DNA of 64,000 nt, from assembly GCF_005952805.1 (NCBI RefSeq), contig NZ_CP040709.1:2046001-2110000 (forward strand), in the 5' to 3' direction. Under the pieces are notes generated by a model. The model had not been told where the DNA came from. It worked only from the letters and a program-made list of their open reading frames with translations, and made no database searches. The position numbers and the translations under genes were made by a program. How positions within the stretch are numbered: the stretch's first letter is position 1; each line of letters begins with the position of its first letter. This document shows positions 35,912-44,718 of this stretch, in pieces. Source of the stretch: Inhella inkyongensis. GTDB lineage: Bacteria > Pseudomonadota > Gammaproteobacteria > Burkholderiales > Burkholderiaceae_C.

Positions 35912-36889
35912 TCATTCCTCCCAGGGCGCCTTGCCGGCATCGGCCACCGTTGGCTCGGCCAGGGCCGGCGCAGCCAGGGTGGCCCCGCCGAGGCCATCCA
36001 CCAGCCCACCCAGACCCTCGAACAAGGCCGGCAGCAGCTCGCTGAGCTCGCTGGTGGCCAGCAGCATGTCGGCATCGAAGGGGTCTTCTTCGCTGTTCTG
36101 CACGCCGTCGTGCTCGAAGGCGCCGTCATCGACCTTGAGGCGCGTGAGCTGCAGGGCGTCGGTCAGCACCAGGTCCAGTCGGTCCTTCCAGTTCAGCGCC
36201 AGCTTCTTCACCTGCTTGCCCTCGGTCAGGTGGTTCTGCACATCGGCGCCGTCCAGACCGTGGCGGGTGTAGCGCACGCTGCTGGCCTGGGTGTCGCCGC
36301 TGCGCAATTCGGCGTCACGCCCGATGCCGAACCCGGCCGGGGCCACGCCATCCATCAACCAGGCGCGCATGCAGGCGGCGGGGCTCTCGGCCGTCATCAG
36401 GGGCTGAGGCGCCAAATTGGGGATGGCCTTGGTCAACAGCGAGAGCGCCGAGTCGGTGCGCGCGGCGGTGGTGCTGTCGATGGCCAGCAGCTCGAGCTTG
36501 GGCGCAATCCACACGCGCAGCGCCGTGGTGCGGGTGAAGGCCAGGGGCAGCAGGTCCAGCAGGGCCTCGTCCTTGAGCTCGCGGCGGCGCTTGGCACCGG
36601 GCTTGCGGCCGCTTTCCTGCTCGATCTTCTCAGCCAGTTCGTCCACGCGCTCCTTGACCACCGAGCCAGGCAGCAGGCGCTGCTCGAACTGCAGCTTGAG
36701 CAGCAGATGGCCGTTCACCCACTCGGCCAGCGGGCCATGGGCCTTGCCCCGGGGTGGCACAAAACCCACTGAAATCGGCTGCGTGGCGCCGCAGGGCGTG
36801 AAAGGCAGGGTGGCAAGCTGCGCGTCCAGTTTTGCCGGGTCGGGCTGGGCATGGGCGGGCAGGCGGTAGAGGGTCAGGGCCTTGAACAC
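35912..36889 (-). CDS. rdgC: Recombination-associated protein RdgC
   Basis: A 325-residue ring-forming DNA-binding protein that limits RecA loading. It has the N-terminal text MFKALTLYRLP, GFVPPRGKAHGPLAEWVNGH and KERVDELAEKIEQESGRKPG, followed by RRRELKDEALLDLLPLAFTRT, all characteristic of RdgC. The C-terminal tail is Ala-rich and acidic and may vary between species. The gene is divergent from the serine hydrolase at 37063 across a 173-base intergenic region. Confidence 0.95.
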   Translation of the reverse strand: MFKALTLYRLPAHAQPDPAKLDAQLATLPFTPCGATQPISVGFVPPRGKAHGPLAEWVNGHLLLKLQFEQRLLPGSVVKERVDELAEKIEQESGRKPGAKRRRELKDEALLDLLPLAFTRTTALRVWIAPKLELLAIDSTTAARTDSALSLLTKAIPNLAPQPLMTAESPAACMRAWLMDGVAPAGFGIGRDAELRSGDTQASSVRYTRHGLDGADVQNHLTEGKQVKKLALNWKDRLDLVLTDALQLTRLKVDDGAFEHDGVQNSEEDPFDADMLLATSELSELLPALFEGLGGLVDGLGGATLAAPALAEPTVADAGKAPWEE

Positions 36890-37062
36890 GGGGCAGCGGG
36901 CGATTTCGAGTGGGGCGCGGATTCTGGCCCAAACGATGCCCCCTTCGTCGGCTGCCTCGGCATTTCAGACCTGCCGCGCTCCGGCCCATCGGCTGGAATT
37001 GGTTCCGTGCGGCCCCTTTGGGCAGCATGCGCGGCTTTTCCTCCTTCTCATCGGACCCCGCC

Positions 37063-38718
37063 ATGTCGCGTTTCCTCCCCCATGCCCTGTTCCTGGCTCT
37101 CAGCCCCGTACTCCTGAGCCCGGCCCTGGCGGCTCCGGCCCAGACTCTGTCGGCCTATGCCGAGCAATTGCTCGACGAACAGGGCATCAAGAAAGACGGA
37201 CCGGGGTTGACCCTGCTGGTGGCGCAAGGCGACAAGCTGCTCTATCAGGGCGCTCGGGGCATGGCCTCGGTGGAGCTGGGCGTGCCACTCAAGCCCGAAC
37301 ACCGCATGCGCCTGGGCTCCATCACCAAGCAATTTGCGGCCGCCACCTTGCTCAAGCTCATCGACGAAGGCAAGGCCAGCCTGGATGACCGCTTAAGCAA
37401 GTTCCTGCCCGATTACCCCAATGGCCAGGCCATCACCTTGGCGCAGTTGCTCAACCACAGCTCGGGCGTCAAGAGCTACACCGGCATTGCGGGCTATATG
37501 GTCAACCCCATTCGCGCCCAGCTGAGCACGGCGGAATTGGTGAAAGTCTTCAAGGACCTGCCGGTGGATTTCGCCCCCGGCCAGCAGTACCGCTACAACA
37601 ACAGCGGTTATGTGCTGGTGGGGGCGGTGATCGAAGCCCTGAGCGGCAAGTCCTGGCATCAGACCCTGGACGCCGCGTTGCTCAAGCCCCAGCGCGTGGA
37701 CGTGCGCTACCCCGGCGAGCAGGGCTTGATTGCCGGTCAGGCCCAGGGCTACTCGCGCGGCGAGTCGGGTGAATTGGCCACGGCCGGTCTGGTCAGCATG
37801 ACGCAGCCGCATGCGGCCGGTGCCTTGGTGGGCAATGTGGAGTCGCTGTGGCGCTGGAATCAGGCCCTGCACGGCGGCAAGCTGCTGCAGCCGGCCAGCT
37901 ATCAGCGCATGGTCACGCCCGAGGGAGCGGCGCAGGGCGCGCGATATGGCTTTGGCATTGGCACCGACAGCCTGCGCGGTCAGTTGATGCTGCAGCACGG
38001 GGGCGGTATTCATGGTTTTTCGACTCTGCTGGTTTACCAGCCGGAGGCGCAGCTGACCGTGGCCCTGCTCTCCAACAGCGATAGCGCGGGCCTGAGTCTG
38101 GACCTGATCGCCCGCAAGCTGGCCGCCAAGGCCCTGGGCAAGCCCTATCCCGCGATCCGACCCGTGAAGCTGGATTCGGGTGCGCTGCAGGCCTACGAGG
38201 GCGTCTATTCCGCCGACGGTGGCAAGCTCAGCCGGACCTTGCGCGTGATCGACGGTGTGCTCACCAGCACGCGCACGGGCTCGCGCCCCATCAAGCTCAC
38301 GCCGCTGGGCGGCGACCGCTTCGCCTTTGAGGGGTCGGTGGCGCAGGCTCAGATCGAGCGCAGCGCCCAAGGGGCGACCCTGGCCTACTACCCCGATGCC
38401 GAGGGCCAAGCCGACCGCTGGGCCAAAGTGGCAGAGCTGCCCCAACAGCTCGCTGTGGCGCTGAAGCCTGCCGAACTGCAGGCCCTGGTGGGGGAGTACG
38501 TCGGAGCGCAGATCCGCATGCGCATCTTCCTGGATGAGCAGGGGCGACTCAAAGGTCAAGTGCCGGGTCAGCCGGTGGTGTCGCTCACGGCCCAGTCGGC
38601 CCGCGAGCTGCAGGTGGTGGAGGTGGATGCGCGGCTGAGTTTCTCGGCCGAGCCCGACAAGGCCCTGAGCGTCACGCTTAAGCAAGGCGGGGCGGTGCTG
38701 GCTCTGACGCGTCAGTAA
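37063..38718 (+). CDS. Serine hydrolase of the beta-lactamase class C/S12 family
   Basis: A 551-residue exported enzyme. The signal peptide ends ALA at about residue 23. The penicillin-binding-type fold has S86-x-x-K89 (GSITKQF), the YNN motif (YRYNNSGYVLVG) and LQHGGGIHGF in place of KTG. The C-terminal 170 residues form a beta-rich accessory domain (YEGVYSADGGKLSRTLRV). Such proteins are D-aminopeptidases, esterases or carboxypeptidases rather than true beta-lactamases. The start at 37063 is chosen for the signal peptide; the frame upstream to 36910 crosses the promoter region. Confidence 0.9.
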   Translation: MSRFLPHALFLALSPVLLSPALAAPAQTLSAYAEQLLDEQGIKKDGPGLTLLVAQGDKLLYQGARGMASVELGVPLKPEHRMRLGSITKQFAAATLLKLIDEGKASLDDRLSKFLPDYPNGQAITLAQLLNHSSGVKSYTGIAGYMVNPIRAQLSTAELVKVFKDLPVDFAPGQQYRYNNSGYVLVGAVIEALSGKSWHQTLDAALLKPQRVDVRYPGEQGLIAGQAQGYSRGESGELATAGLVSMTQPHAAGALVGNVESLWRWNQALHGGKLLQPASYQRMVTPEGAAQGARYGFGIGTDSLRGQLMLQHGGGIHGFSTLLVYQPEAQLTVALLSNSDSAGLSLDLIARKLAAKALGKPYPAIRPVKLDSGALQAYEGVYSADGGKLSRTLRVIDGVLTSTRTGSRPIKLTPLGGDRFAFEGSVAQAQIERSAQGATLAYYPDAEGQADRWAKVAELPQQLAVALKPAELQALVGEYVGAQIRMRIFLDEQGRLKGQVPGQPVVSLTAQSARELQVVEVDARLSFSAEPDKALSVTLKQGGAVLALTRQ

Positions 38719-38844
38719 GCGCCCGGCTGCCGCCACCTGCGCACCGTTCGCGCCGCACCAGCCCCGTCGGTCGCAGCGCCCTGGTGGGGGCAAGCGGGCG
38801 CCGGGAACATGCCGTCCATCGCAACCTCACCGATGGAATCTGAC

Positions 38845-39270
38845 ATGTTCAAGCACCCGCTCACTCGCTCCCTGATGCTTGCCGCCGCCCTGGGCTCGGG
38901 CACGGCCCAGGCGGCCAGCCTGGAACTGACGATCGAGGGCATCAAGGCCGCCGAAGGCCATCTGCTGATCGCTGTCTACGATCGCGCCGAAGTCTGGCTG
39001 CGTGGCGCGCCTTTGACCGGCGCCCGCGCCAAGGCCGAGGCCGGCAGCGTGACCGTGACCTTGGCCGACCTGCCCGAAGGCGCGGTGGTGGCCATCAGCG
39101 CGCTGCAGGACCTCAATGGCAACGGCCGCATGGACAAAAACGCCATGGGCATGCCGGTGGAACCCTATGGCTTCAGCCGCGACGCCGCCGGCAGCTTCGG
39201 CCCGCCCAACTTCGAGGCCGCCAAGATCACAGTGACCGGCGTCACCAAGGCCAAGCTGACCCTGAACTGA
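38845..39270 (+). CDS. DUF2141 family exported protein
   Basis: A 141-residue secreted protein. The signal peptide MFKHPLTRSLMLAAALGSGT ends near AQAA. It is followed by a beta-sandwich domain with AAEGHLLIAVYD and the calcium-loop-like DLNGNGRMDKNAMGMPVEPYGFS, typical of DUF2141. An alternative ATG at 38833 adds four residues. The gene sits 15 bases upstream of a carotenoid oxygenase, a pairing that hints at a shared role, but the function is unknown. Confidence 0.85.
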   Translation: MFKHPLTRSLMLAAALGSGTAQAASLELTIEGIKAAEGHLLIAVYDRAEVWLRGAPLTGARAKAEAGSVTVTLADLPEGAVVAISALQDLNGNGRMDKNAMGMPVEPYGFSRDAAGSFGPPNFEAAKITVTGVTKAKLTLN

Positions 39271-39285
39271 GCCGGAGTCCGCACC

Positions 39286-40797
39286 ATGCTCAGTCGTCGT
39301 CATTTGTTGCTCGGTGGGGGCTTGGCCGCGGCGGGCTTGGCTCGCGCAGGTGCCGCTCAGCCCCTTCCCGATGCGCCTTACACCGGCCCCTTTGGCACGG
39401 TGCCGGAATTGCAACCGCTGCGCGGGTGGCTGGAGGGCCAAGATCGCCTGGCCGAGGGCCTGCGCGTGCAGGGCCGTATCCCGGCCGGGCTGCGCGGCAC
39501 CCTCTATCGCAATGGCCCGGGTCTGTTTGAACGCGGCGGGCAGCGCTACGCGCACTGGTTCGATGGCGACGGATTGCTGCAGGCTTGGCGCTTCGGCCCG
39601 CAAGGGGTGAGCCATCAAGCCCGCTTTGTTCGCACGCGCAAGTTCGAACTGGAACAGGACGCTGGCGAGTTTCTGTTGCCGGCCTTCGGCACGGCGTTAA
39701 GGGCCAAGCGGCCGCTGAGAGCATCGGACGACGTCAACACCGCCAACACCAGCGTCATGCTCCAAGGCGGCAAGCTGTATGCGTTGTGGGAAGGCGGCTC
39801 GGCCTATGAGCTGGATCCCGACAGCCTGCACACCCTGGGCCCCAAAGCCTGGGCGCCCGAGCTCAAGGGCATGCCCTTCAGCGCCCATCCCAAGCGTGAG
39901 CTCCAGGGGCCCCATGCGGGCACGCTGTGGAACTTCGGCACCTTCATGGGCAAGTTGGCGCTCTACCAGATTGGCGCCGACGGGCAACTGCAACGCAGCG
40001 CCGTCCTGGACCTTCCCGGCGCCCCCATGGTGCACGACTTCGCGGTCACCGAGCACTTCATCGTCTTCCTGCTTCCGCCGCTGGCCTTGGACCGCGAGGC
40101 TCTGAAGGCGGGCCGCTCCTTCGTGGGGGCGATGCGCTGGCAGGAGGGGGGCGCCAACCGGGTGGTGGTGATCGACAAGGCCGATCTCAGCATCAAGGCA
40201 CAGCTCGAGATGCCGGCGGAATTGCTGTTCCACATTGGCAATGCGTGGGACGACGGCCAGGGCGTGATCCGGCTGGACTATGTGCACACCGACCATCAGC
40301 GCTTCCTGAGCGGCGAGTTCAACCGCATGTTGCAAGGGCAGGCCTCGCCAGAGCTGGCGGCGTCCCACCCACGCCTGTTGCAGATCGACCTGATTCGCCG
40401 CCGTGTCGACATCGAACGCCGCAGCGAGCAAGTGGAGTTCCCGCAGGTCGATCCGCGCGTGGTGGCGCGGCGCAACCGCTACGTCTACTACCCGGAGGCG
40501 CGCGCCGCGACCTGGGGCCATGGCGCGCTGCTGAGCCTGGACCTGGCGCGCGGGCTGACCGAGCGCTTCGATTTCGGCCCTGGGGTGATGGTGGAGGAGC
40601 AATTGCTGGTGCCCAAGCCCGGCACTCGACGCGAAGGGCAGGGCTGGCTGGTGGGCACGGGCTTTGACAGCCGGCGCCAAAAGACCTTTTGCACCATCTT
40701 CGACGCCGAGGCCATTTCGGCCGGCCCCTTGGCCACGGTGTGGTTGCCTTACTGGGCGCCACTGGGTTTCCACGGGCATTTCGCGCAGACGGCCTGA
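39286..40797 (+). CDS. Carotenoid oxygenase family protein (Tat-type leader)
   Basis: A 503-residue non-haem iron oxygenase of the RPE65/CCD family that cleaves a C=C bond in carotenoids, apocarotenoids or stilbenes. The N-terminus MLSRRHLLLGGGLAAAGLARAGAA is a twin-arginine leader. Four iron-binding His are expected in SAHPK, MVHDFAVTEH, LFHIGNAWDD and GFHGHF, all present, and LYRNGPGLFERGG is the entry motif. It is periplasmic if the Tat leader works. The substrate cannot be told from the sequence. Confidence 0.92.
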   Translation: MLSRRHLLLGGGLAAAGLARAGAAQPLPDAPYTGPFGTVPELQPLRGWLEGQDRLAEGLRVQGRIPAGLRGTLYRNGPGLFERGGQRYAHWFDGDGLLQAWRFGPQGVSHQARFVRTRKFELEQDAGEFLLPAFGTALRAKRPLRASDDVNTANTSVMLQGGKLYALWEGGSAYELDPDSLHTLGPKAWAPELKGMPFSAHPKRELQGPHAGTLWNFGTFMGKLALYQIGADGQLQRSAVLDLPGAPMVHDFAVTEHFIVFLLPPLALDREALKAGRSFVGAMRWQEGGANRVVVIDKADLSIKAQLEMPAELLFHIGNAWDDGQGVIRLDYVHTDHQRFLSGEFNRMLQGQASPELAASHPRLLQIDLIRRRVDIERRSEQVEFPQVDPRVVARRNRYVYYPEARAATWGHGALLSLDLARGLTERFDFGPGVMVEEQLLVPKPGTRREGQGWLVGTGFDSRRQKTFCTIFDAEAISAGPLATVWLPYWAPLGFHGHFAQTA

Positions 40798-40844
40798 GGA
40801 CAATCAAGCCGCAGGGCTCGCCGGCGCGGGCCCGGGGGTGCGGC

Positions 40845-41807
40845 TTGCGTTTGCTCTGGGCCATCTTGTTGGGCGTCTGGCTTCCACTCGGGGTCGCAGC
40901 CGATGAAGTGGTGATTGGCGCCGAGGACGATTGGTATCCCTATGCCGGCGTGGTGGACGGCGAGTTGCGCGGGCTGACCCCGACCCTGGTGCGGGCCGCT
41001 TTTGAGCAGGTCGGGGTCGGGGTGCGTTTTGAGGTCATGCCCTATGCGCGCTGCATGGCGCGCACCAAGGCGGGCCAGTTGGTGGCCTGCTTCAACACCC
41101 TGCGCCATGCCGGCCTGGAGGCCGACTATCTTTGGCACAGCCCGGCGATGTTTCGCGTGCAGTCCAGCATCTATGCCTTGGCGGCTTCCAAACAGACGGG
41201 GCTGCGGCCCGTCGACCTGGAGGGGCGGCGTGTCGGAGTGACCCACGGCTATGAGTACGGCCCCGATTTCGACGGCAATCCGCGCATCGTGCGCGTGGTC
41301 GGCTTGCGGGACGAGAACAGCTTTCGCATGCTCTTGCGCGGCCGCGTGGACTATGTGATGGCGGTCGAGGCCAATGTGGCCGTGCTGCTCGCGCGCTATC
41401 CGGAGTTGCGAGGACGTTTTCGCGCCGTGGGGGCGGCTGCTGTGACCGAGTCCTACACCGTGTTTTCACGCAGCCATCCCGAGGGGGCGAAGCGCCGAGC
41501 CCAGTTCGAAACTGGCTTGAATCAGTTGATCCAGTCTGGCCGACTCGCCCAGATCGAGCAGGAGTGGCGCTTGGAGTGGACAGCGCAGGCCCAGGGCGGC
41601 TCGCCAAAATCGCCCGTCTCAGCCCCCACAATGCCGCCCCATGGACAAAACCGCACACCAAAACGAACTCAAACGCCAGGTCGCGCAAGCGGCGCTGGCC
41701 TACGTGGAGCCCGGCTCGGTGCTGGGCGTCGGCACCGGCTCGACGGTGGACCTTTTCATCGCCGCCCTGGCCGCCAGTGGCATCCCGCTGGCCGGTGCGG
41801 TCAGTAG
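40845..41807 (+). CDS. Periplasmic solute-binding protein family 3, overlapping rpiA
   Basis: A type II periplasmic binding-protein domain with a signal peptide (MRLLWAILLGVWLPLGVAAD) starting at a TTG at 40845. No ATG is available. Text such as AEDDWYPYAGVVDGELRGLT and RVGVTHGYEYGPDF fits SBP_bac_3. The domain seems complete at EQEWRLEW (about 41580). The frame then continues 75 codons to TGA at 41807, running 167 bases into rpiA in another frame. Either a genuine long overlap or a lost stop (or frameshift) near 41600 explains this. Confidence 0.72.
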   Translation: MRLLWAILLGVWLPLGVAADEVVIGAEDDWYPYAGVVDGELRGLTPTLVRAAFEQVGVGVRFEVMPYARCMARTKAGQLVACFNTLRHAGLEADYLWHSPAMFRVQSSIYALAASKQTGLRPVDLEGRRVGVTHGYEYGPDFDGNPRIVRVVGLRDENSFRMLLRGRVDYVMAVEANVAVLLARYPELRGRFRAVGAAAVTESYTVFSRSHPEGAKRRAQFETGLNQLIQSGRLAQIEQEWRLEWTAQAQGGSPKSPVSAPTMPPHGQNRTPKRTQTPGRASGAGLRGARLGAGRRHRLDGGPFHRRPGRQWHPAGRCGQ

Positions 41808-42315
41808 CTCCGAGCGCTCGACCCAGGCCCTGCGCGCGGCGGGCATCACGGTGCTGGAAGCCGCTGCCGTGGAGCGGCTCTCGACCTATATCGACGGCGC
41901 CGACGAGATCGACCCCAAGGGCCACATGATCAAAGGCGGTGGCGCGGCACTCACCCGCGAGAAGATCGTCGCCGATCTGGCCGACCGCTTCGTCTGCATT
42001 GCGGACGCCAGCAAGTGCGTGGAGGTGCTGGGGCGCTTTCCGCTGCCGGTGGAGGTCATCCCCATGGCCGCTCCCAAGCTCATCCGCCGTTTTGCCGAGT
42101 TGGGCGGTCAGGCCAGCCTGCGCGCGGGCTGTGTGACGGACAACGGCCAGCACATCCTGGATGTGCGTGGGCTGGCGATCACCGATCCGCTGGCTTTTGA
42201 AGCCGAGATCAGCCAATGGCCGGGGGTGGTGACGGTGGGCATCTTTGCCCGTCACCGGGCCCGGGTGGCCTTGATCGGCGCCGCCGAGGGCGTGCGCACC
42301 CTGAACTTCGACTAA
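41641..42315 (+). CDS. rpiA: Ribose-5-phosphate isomerase A
   Basis: A 224-residue pentose-phosphate-pathway enzyme interconverting ribose-5-phosphate and ribulose-5-phosphate. Family text in order: LGVGTGSTVDLFIAAL, SSSERSTQAL, DGADEIDPKGHMIKGGGAAL with the catalytic Asp/Glu, and a C-terminal GVVTVGIFARHRARVALIG. The length is normal and the start ATG at 41641 is conserved (MDKTAHQNELKRQVAQAAL). The 5' end overlaps the preceding binding-protein frame by 167 bases. Confidence 0.95.
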   Translation: MDKTAHQNELKRQVAQAALAYVEPGSVLGVGTGSTVDLFIAALAASGIPLAGAVSSSERSTQALRAAGITVLEAAAVERLSTYIDGADEIDPKGHMIKGGGAALTREKIVADLADRFVCIADASKCVEVLGRFPLPVEVIPMAAPKLIRRFAELGGQASLRAGCVTDNGQHILDVRGLAITDPLAFEAEISQWPGVVTVGIFARHRARVALIGAAEGVRTLNFD

Positions 42316-42327
42316 GAGGTCTGACCG

Positions 42328-43503
42328 ATGCTCCCGCTCTTCCCCTCCCCCTGGCAGAGCGAGGAGCACCAGCTCCTGGCTGACGCCGCAGCGCGCTTCT
42401 ATTCCGAGCGCTGGGTGCCGCATCAGGCCGAATGGCGGGCAGCCGGCTGCATGCCGCGCTCGACGTGGCGAGAGGCTGGCGCGCAAGGCTTCTTGTGCGC
42501 CGCCATGCCCGAAGCCTATGGCGGCGGCGGGGGCGACTTTGGCCACGAGGTCGTGCTGGCCCTGGAGCAGTCCAAGGCCAACATCTCCGGCTTTGGCGGC
42601 GGGCTGCACTCCATCATCGTCGCGCCCTACATCCTGCACCATGGCAGCGAGGCGCAGAAGCAGCGCTGGCTGCCGCGCATGGCCACGGGGGAGCTGATCG
42701 GCGCCATCGCCATGACCGAACCAGGCGCCGGTTCGGACCTGCAGGGCGTGCGAACCCATGCAAGAAGAGTCGGCGACCACTATTTGCTGAGCGGCTCCAA
42801 GACCTTCATCACCAACGGCCAGAACGCCAATCTGATCGTGGTGGTGTGCAAGACCGACCCCAGCCAGGGTGCCAAGGGCGTGAGCCTCCTGGTCGTAGAG
42901 GTGGAAGACGCCCAGGGCAATTTGCTGCCGGGCTTCAAGCGCGGGCGCAATCTGGAAAAGATCGGCATGCACGCCCAGGACACCTCAGAGCTGTTCTTCG
43001 ACGAGGTGCGCGTGCCGGTAGACAACCTGCTGGGCGGTGAGCAAGGCAAAGAGGGGCAGGGCTTTTTCCAGCTGATGCAGGAGCTGCCCCAGGAGCGGCT
43101 CTTGATCGCCGTGCAGGCCGTGGGTGGCATGGAGCGCGGGCTGACCGAGGCGCTGAAGTACACCAAGGAGCGCCGCGCCTTTGGCAAGTCGGTGTGGGAG
43201 TTCCAGAACACCCGCTTCAAGCTGGCCGAGGTTCAGGCCCAGCTGCTGGCGGCGCGCGCCACCGTCGATGCTGCCATCCTGGCCCATATGAAGGGCGAGC
43301 TCGACGCCGCCCGCGCCGCCTTGCTCAAGGCCTGGACCACCGATCTGGCCTGTCAGCTGCTGGACGAGTGCCTGCAGCTGCACGGCGGCTATGGCTACAT
43401 GCTGGAGTACCCGGTGGCCGAGCTGTGGGCCGATGCCCGTGTGGCGCGCATCTATGGCGGGACCAACGAGATCATGAAAGAGCTGGCCTCAAGGTCGATG
43501 TGA
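42328..43503 (+). CDS. Acyl-CoA dehydrogenase
   Basis: A 391-residue FAD enzyme for the alpha-beta dehydrogenation of acyl-CoA. It has the FAD motifs AIAMTEPGAGSDLQGV and FITNGQNANLIVVV, the C-terminal helical bundle (YTKERRAFGKSVWEFQNTRF, LHGGYGYMLEYPVAELWADA), and the catalytic base position IYGGTNEIMKEL. It is followed 11 bases later by a thiolase, so the two form a fatty-acid or branched-acid degradation pair. Chain-length preference cannot be told. Confidence 0.93.
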   Translation: MLPLFPSPWQSEEHQLLADAAARFYSERWVPHQAEWRAAGCMPRSTWREAGAQGFLCAAMPEAYGGGGGDFGHEVVLALEQSKANISGFGGGLHSIIVAPYILHHGSEAQKQRWLPRMATGELIGAIAMTEPGAGSDLQGVRTHARRVGDHYLLSGSKTFITNGQNANLIVVVCKTDPSQGAKGVSLLVVEVEDAQGNLLPGFKRGRNLEKIGMHAQDTSELFFDEVRVPVDNLLGGEQGKEGQGFFQLMQELPQERLLIAVQAVGGMERGLTEALKYTKERRAFGKSVWEFQNTRFKLAEVQAQLLAARATVDAAILAHMKGELDAARAALLKAWTTDLACQLLDECLQLHGGYGYMLEYPVAELWADARVARIYGGTNEIMKELASRSM

Positions 43504-43514
43504 GGATTGTCTGA

Positions 43515-44717
43515 ATGGACGCCTATCTTTTTGATGCCCTGAGGACCCCGCGCGGTCGCGGCAAGGGCGGCGCGCTGAACGCGGTCACTCCGCTGTGGCT
43601 GGCGCGTACGGTGCTGAAGGCCTTGGCCCAACGCCGGGCCTTGGACACCGCCCTGGTCGACGACGTGCTGCTGGGCTGCGTGACGCAGACGGCCGAGCAG
43701 GGCGGCTGCATTGCCCGCACGGCGGTGCTGGATGCGGGCTGGGCGCAGCAGGTGCCGGCGCTCACGCTGTCGCGCTTTTGCGCCTCCGGGCTGGAGGCCC
43801 TGAACCTTGCGGCCGCCAAGGTGGCCTGTGGCAGCGGCGAGCAATTGGTGGTGGCCGGTGGCGTAGAGAGCATGAGCCGCGTGCCCATGGGCAGTGATGG
43901 TGGCGCCTGGCTACTGGATGAGCGGGCCATTCGCGAGCTGGGTTTTGTGCCCCAGGGCATCAGCGCCGATCTGATCGCCACCCGCGAGGGTTTCAGCCGC
44001 GAGCAACTCGACGCCTGGGCCCTGCGCTCACACCAGCGGGCTGCCCAGGCCCAGCTTGAGGGGCGTTTTGCACGCAGCCTGGTGCCGGTGCATGACGAAC
44101 AGGGTCAGCTGCTGTTGGCCACCGATGAGGCCGTGCGGCCCGATGCCTCGCTGGAGGCACTGGGGGGGCTGCGCCCTTCATTTCAGAAGATGGGAGAGGC
44201 CGGGCTGGATGCACGGGCACTGCTGCGCTACCCCGAGGTCGGGGCGATCCAGCACTTGCACCATGCCGGCAACAGCTCGGCCATCGTCGATGGCGCCGCG
44301 CTGCTGCTGGTGGGCTCTGAGGCCGGCGGTCAGCGCGCCGGCTTGCGGCCCAGGGCGCGCATTCGCGCGCTGGCGTCGGTGGGCAGCGAGCCGACCTTGA
44401 TGCTCACGGGGCCGGCACCGGCCGTTCAAAAGGCCCTGGCGCGGGCCGGGCTGCGCGCCGCCGACATCGATCTGTGGGAAATCAACGAAGCCTTTGCCAC
44501 CGTGCCCCTGCAGACGATGCGGGCCCTGGACATCGACCCCGAGCGGGTCAATGTGAACGGCGGGGCGATTGCGCTGGGCCACCCCCTGGGCGCCACCGGC
44601 GCCATGCTGGTGGGCATGGCGCTGGATGAGCTGGAGCGGCGCGATCAGCGCCTGGCCTGCATCACGCTGTGCGTCGGCGGCGGCATGGGCACCGCCACCG
44701 TGATCGAACGGCTCTGA
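43515..44717 (+). CDS. Acetyl-CoA C-acyltransferase (thiolase)
   Basis: A 400-residue thiolase II family enzyme for the last step of beta-oxidation or for acetoacetyl-CoA formation. The nucleophilic Cys is in [17 protein letters not shown], the His in [20 protein letters not shown], and the second Cys in [16 protein letters not shown]. The middle loop is a little shorter than in PhaA. The gene lies directly behind the acyl-CoA dehydrogenase. Its stop is one base from the stop of the convergent DUF945 gene. Confidence 0.93.
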   Translation: MDAYLFDALRTPRGRGKGGALNAVTPLWLARTVLKALAQRRALDTALVDDVLLGCVTQTAEQGGCIARTAVLDAGWAQQVPALTLSRFCASGLEALNLAAAKVACGSGEQLVVAGGVESMSRVPMGSDGGAWLLDERAIRELGFVPQGISADLIATREGFSREQLDAWALRSHQRAAQAQLEGRFARSLVPVHDEQGQLLLATDEAVRPDASLEALGGLRPSFQKMGEAGLDARALLRYPEVGAIQHLHHAGNSSAIVDGAALLLVGSEAGGQRAGLRPRARIRALASVGSEPTLMLTGPAPAVQKALARAGLRAADIDLWEINEAFATVPLQTMRALDIDPERVNVNGGAIALGHPLGATGAMLVGMALDELERRDQRLACITLCVGGGMGTATVIERL

Positions 44718-44718
44718 G

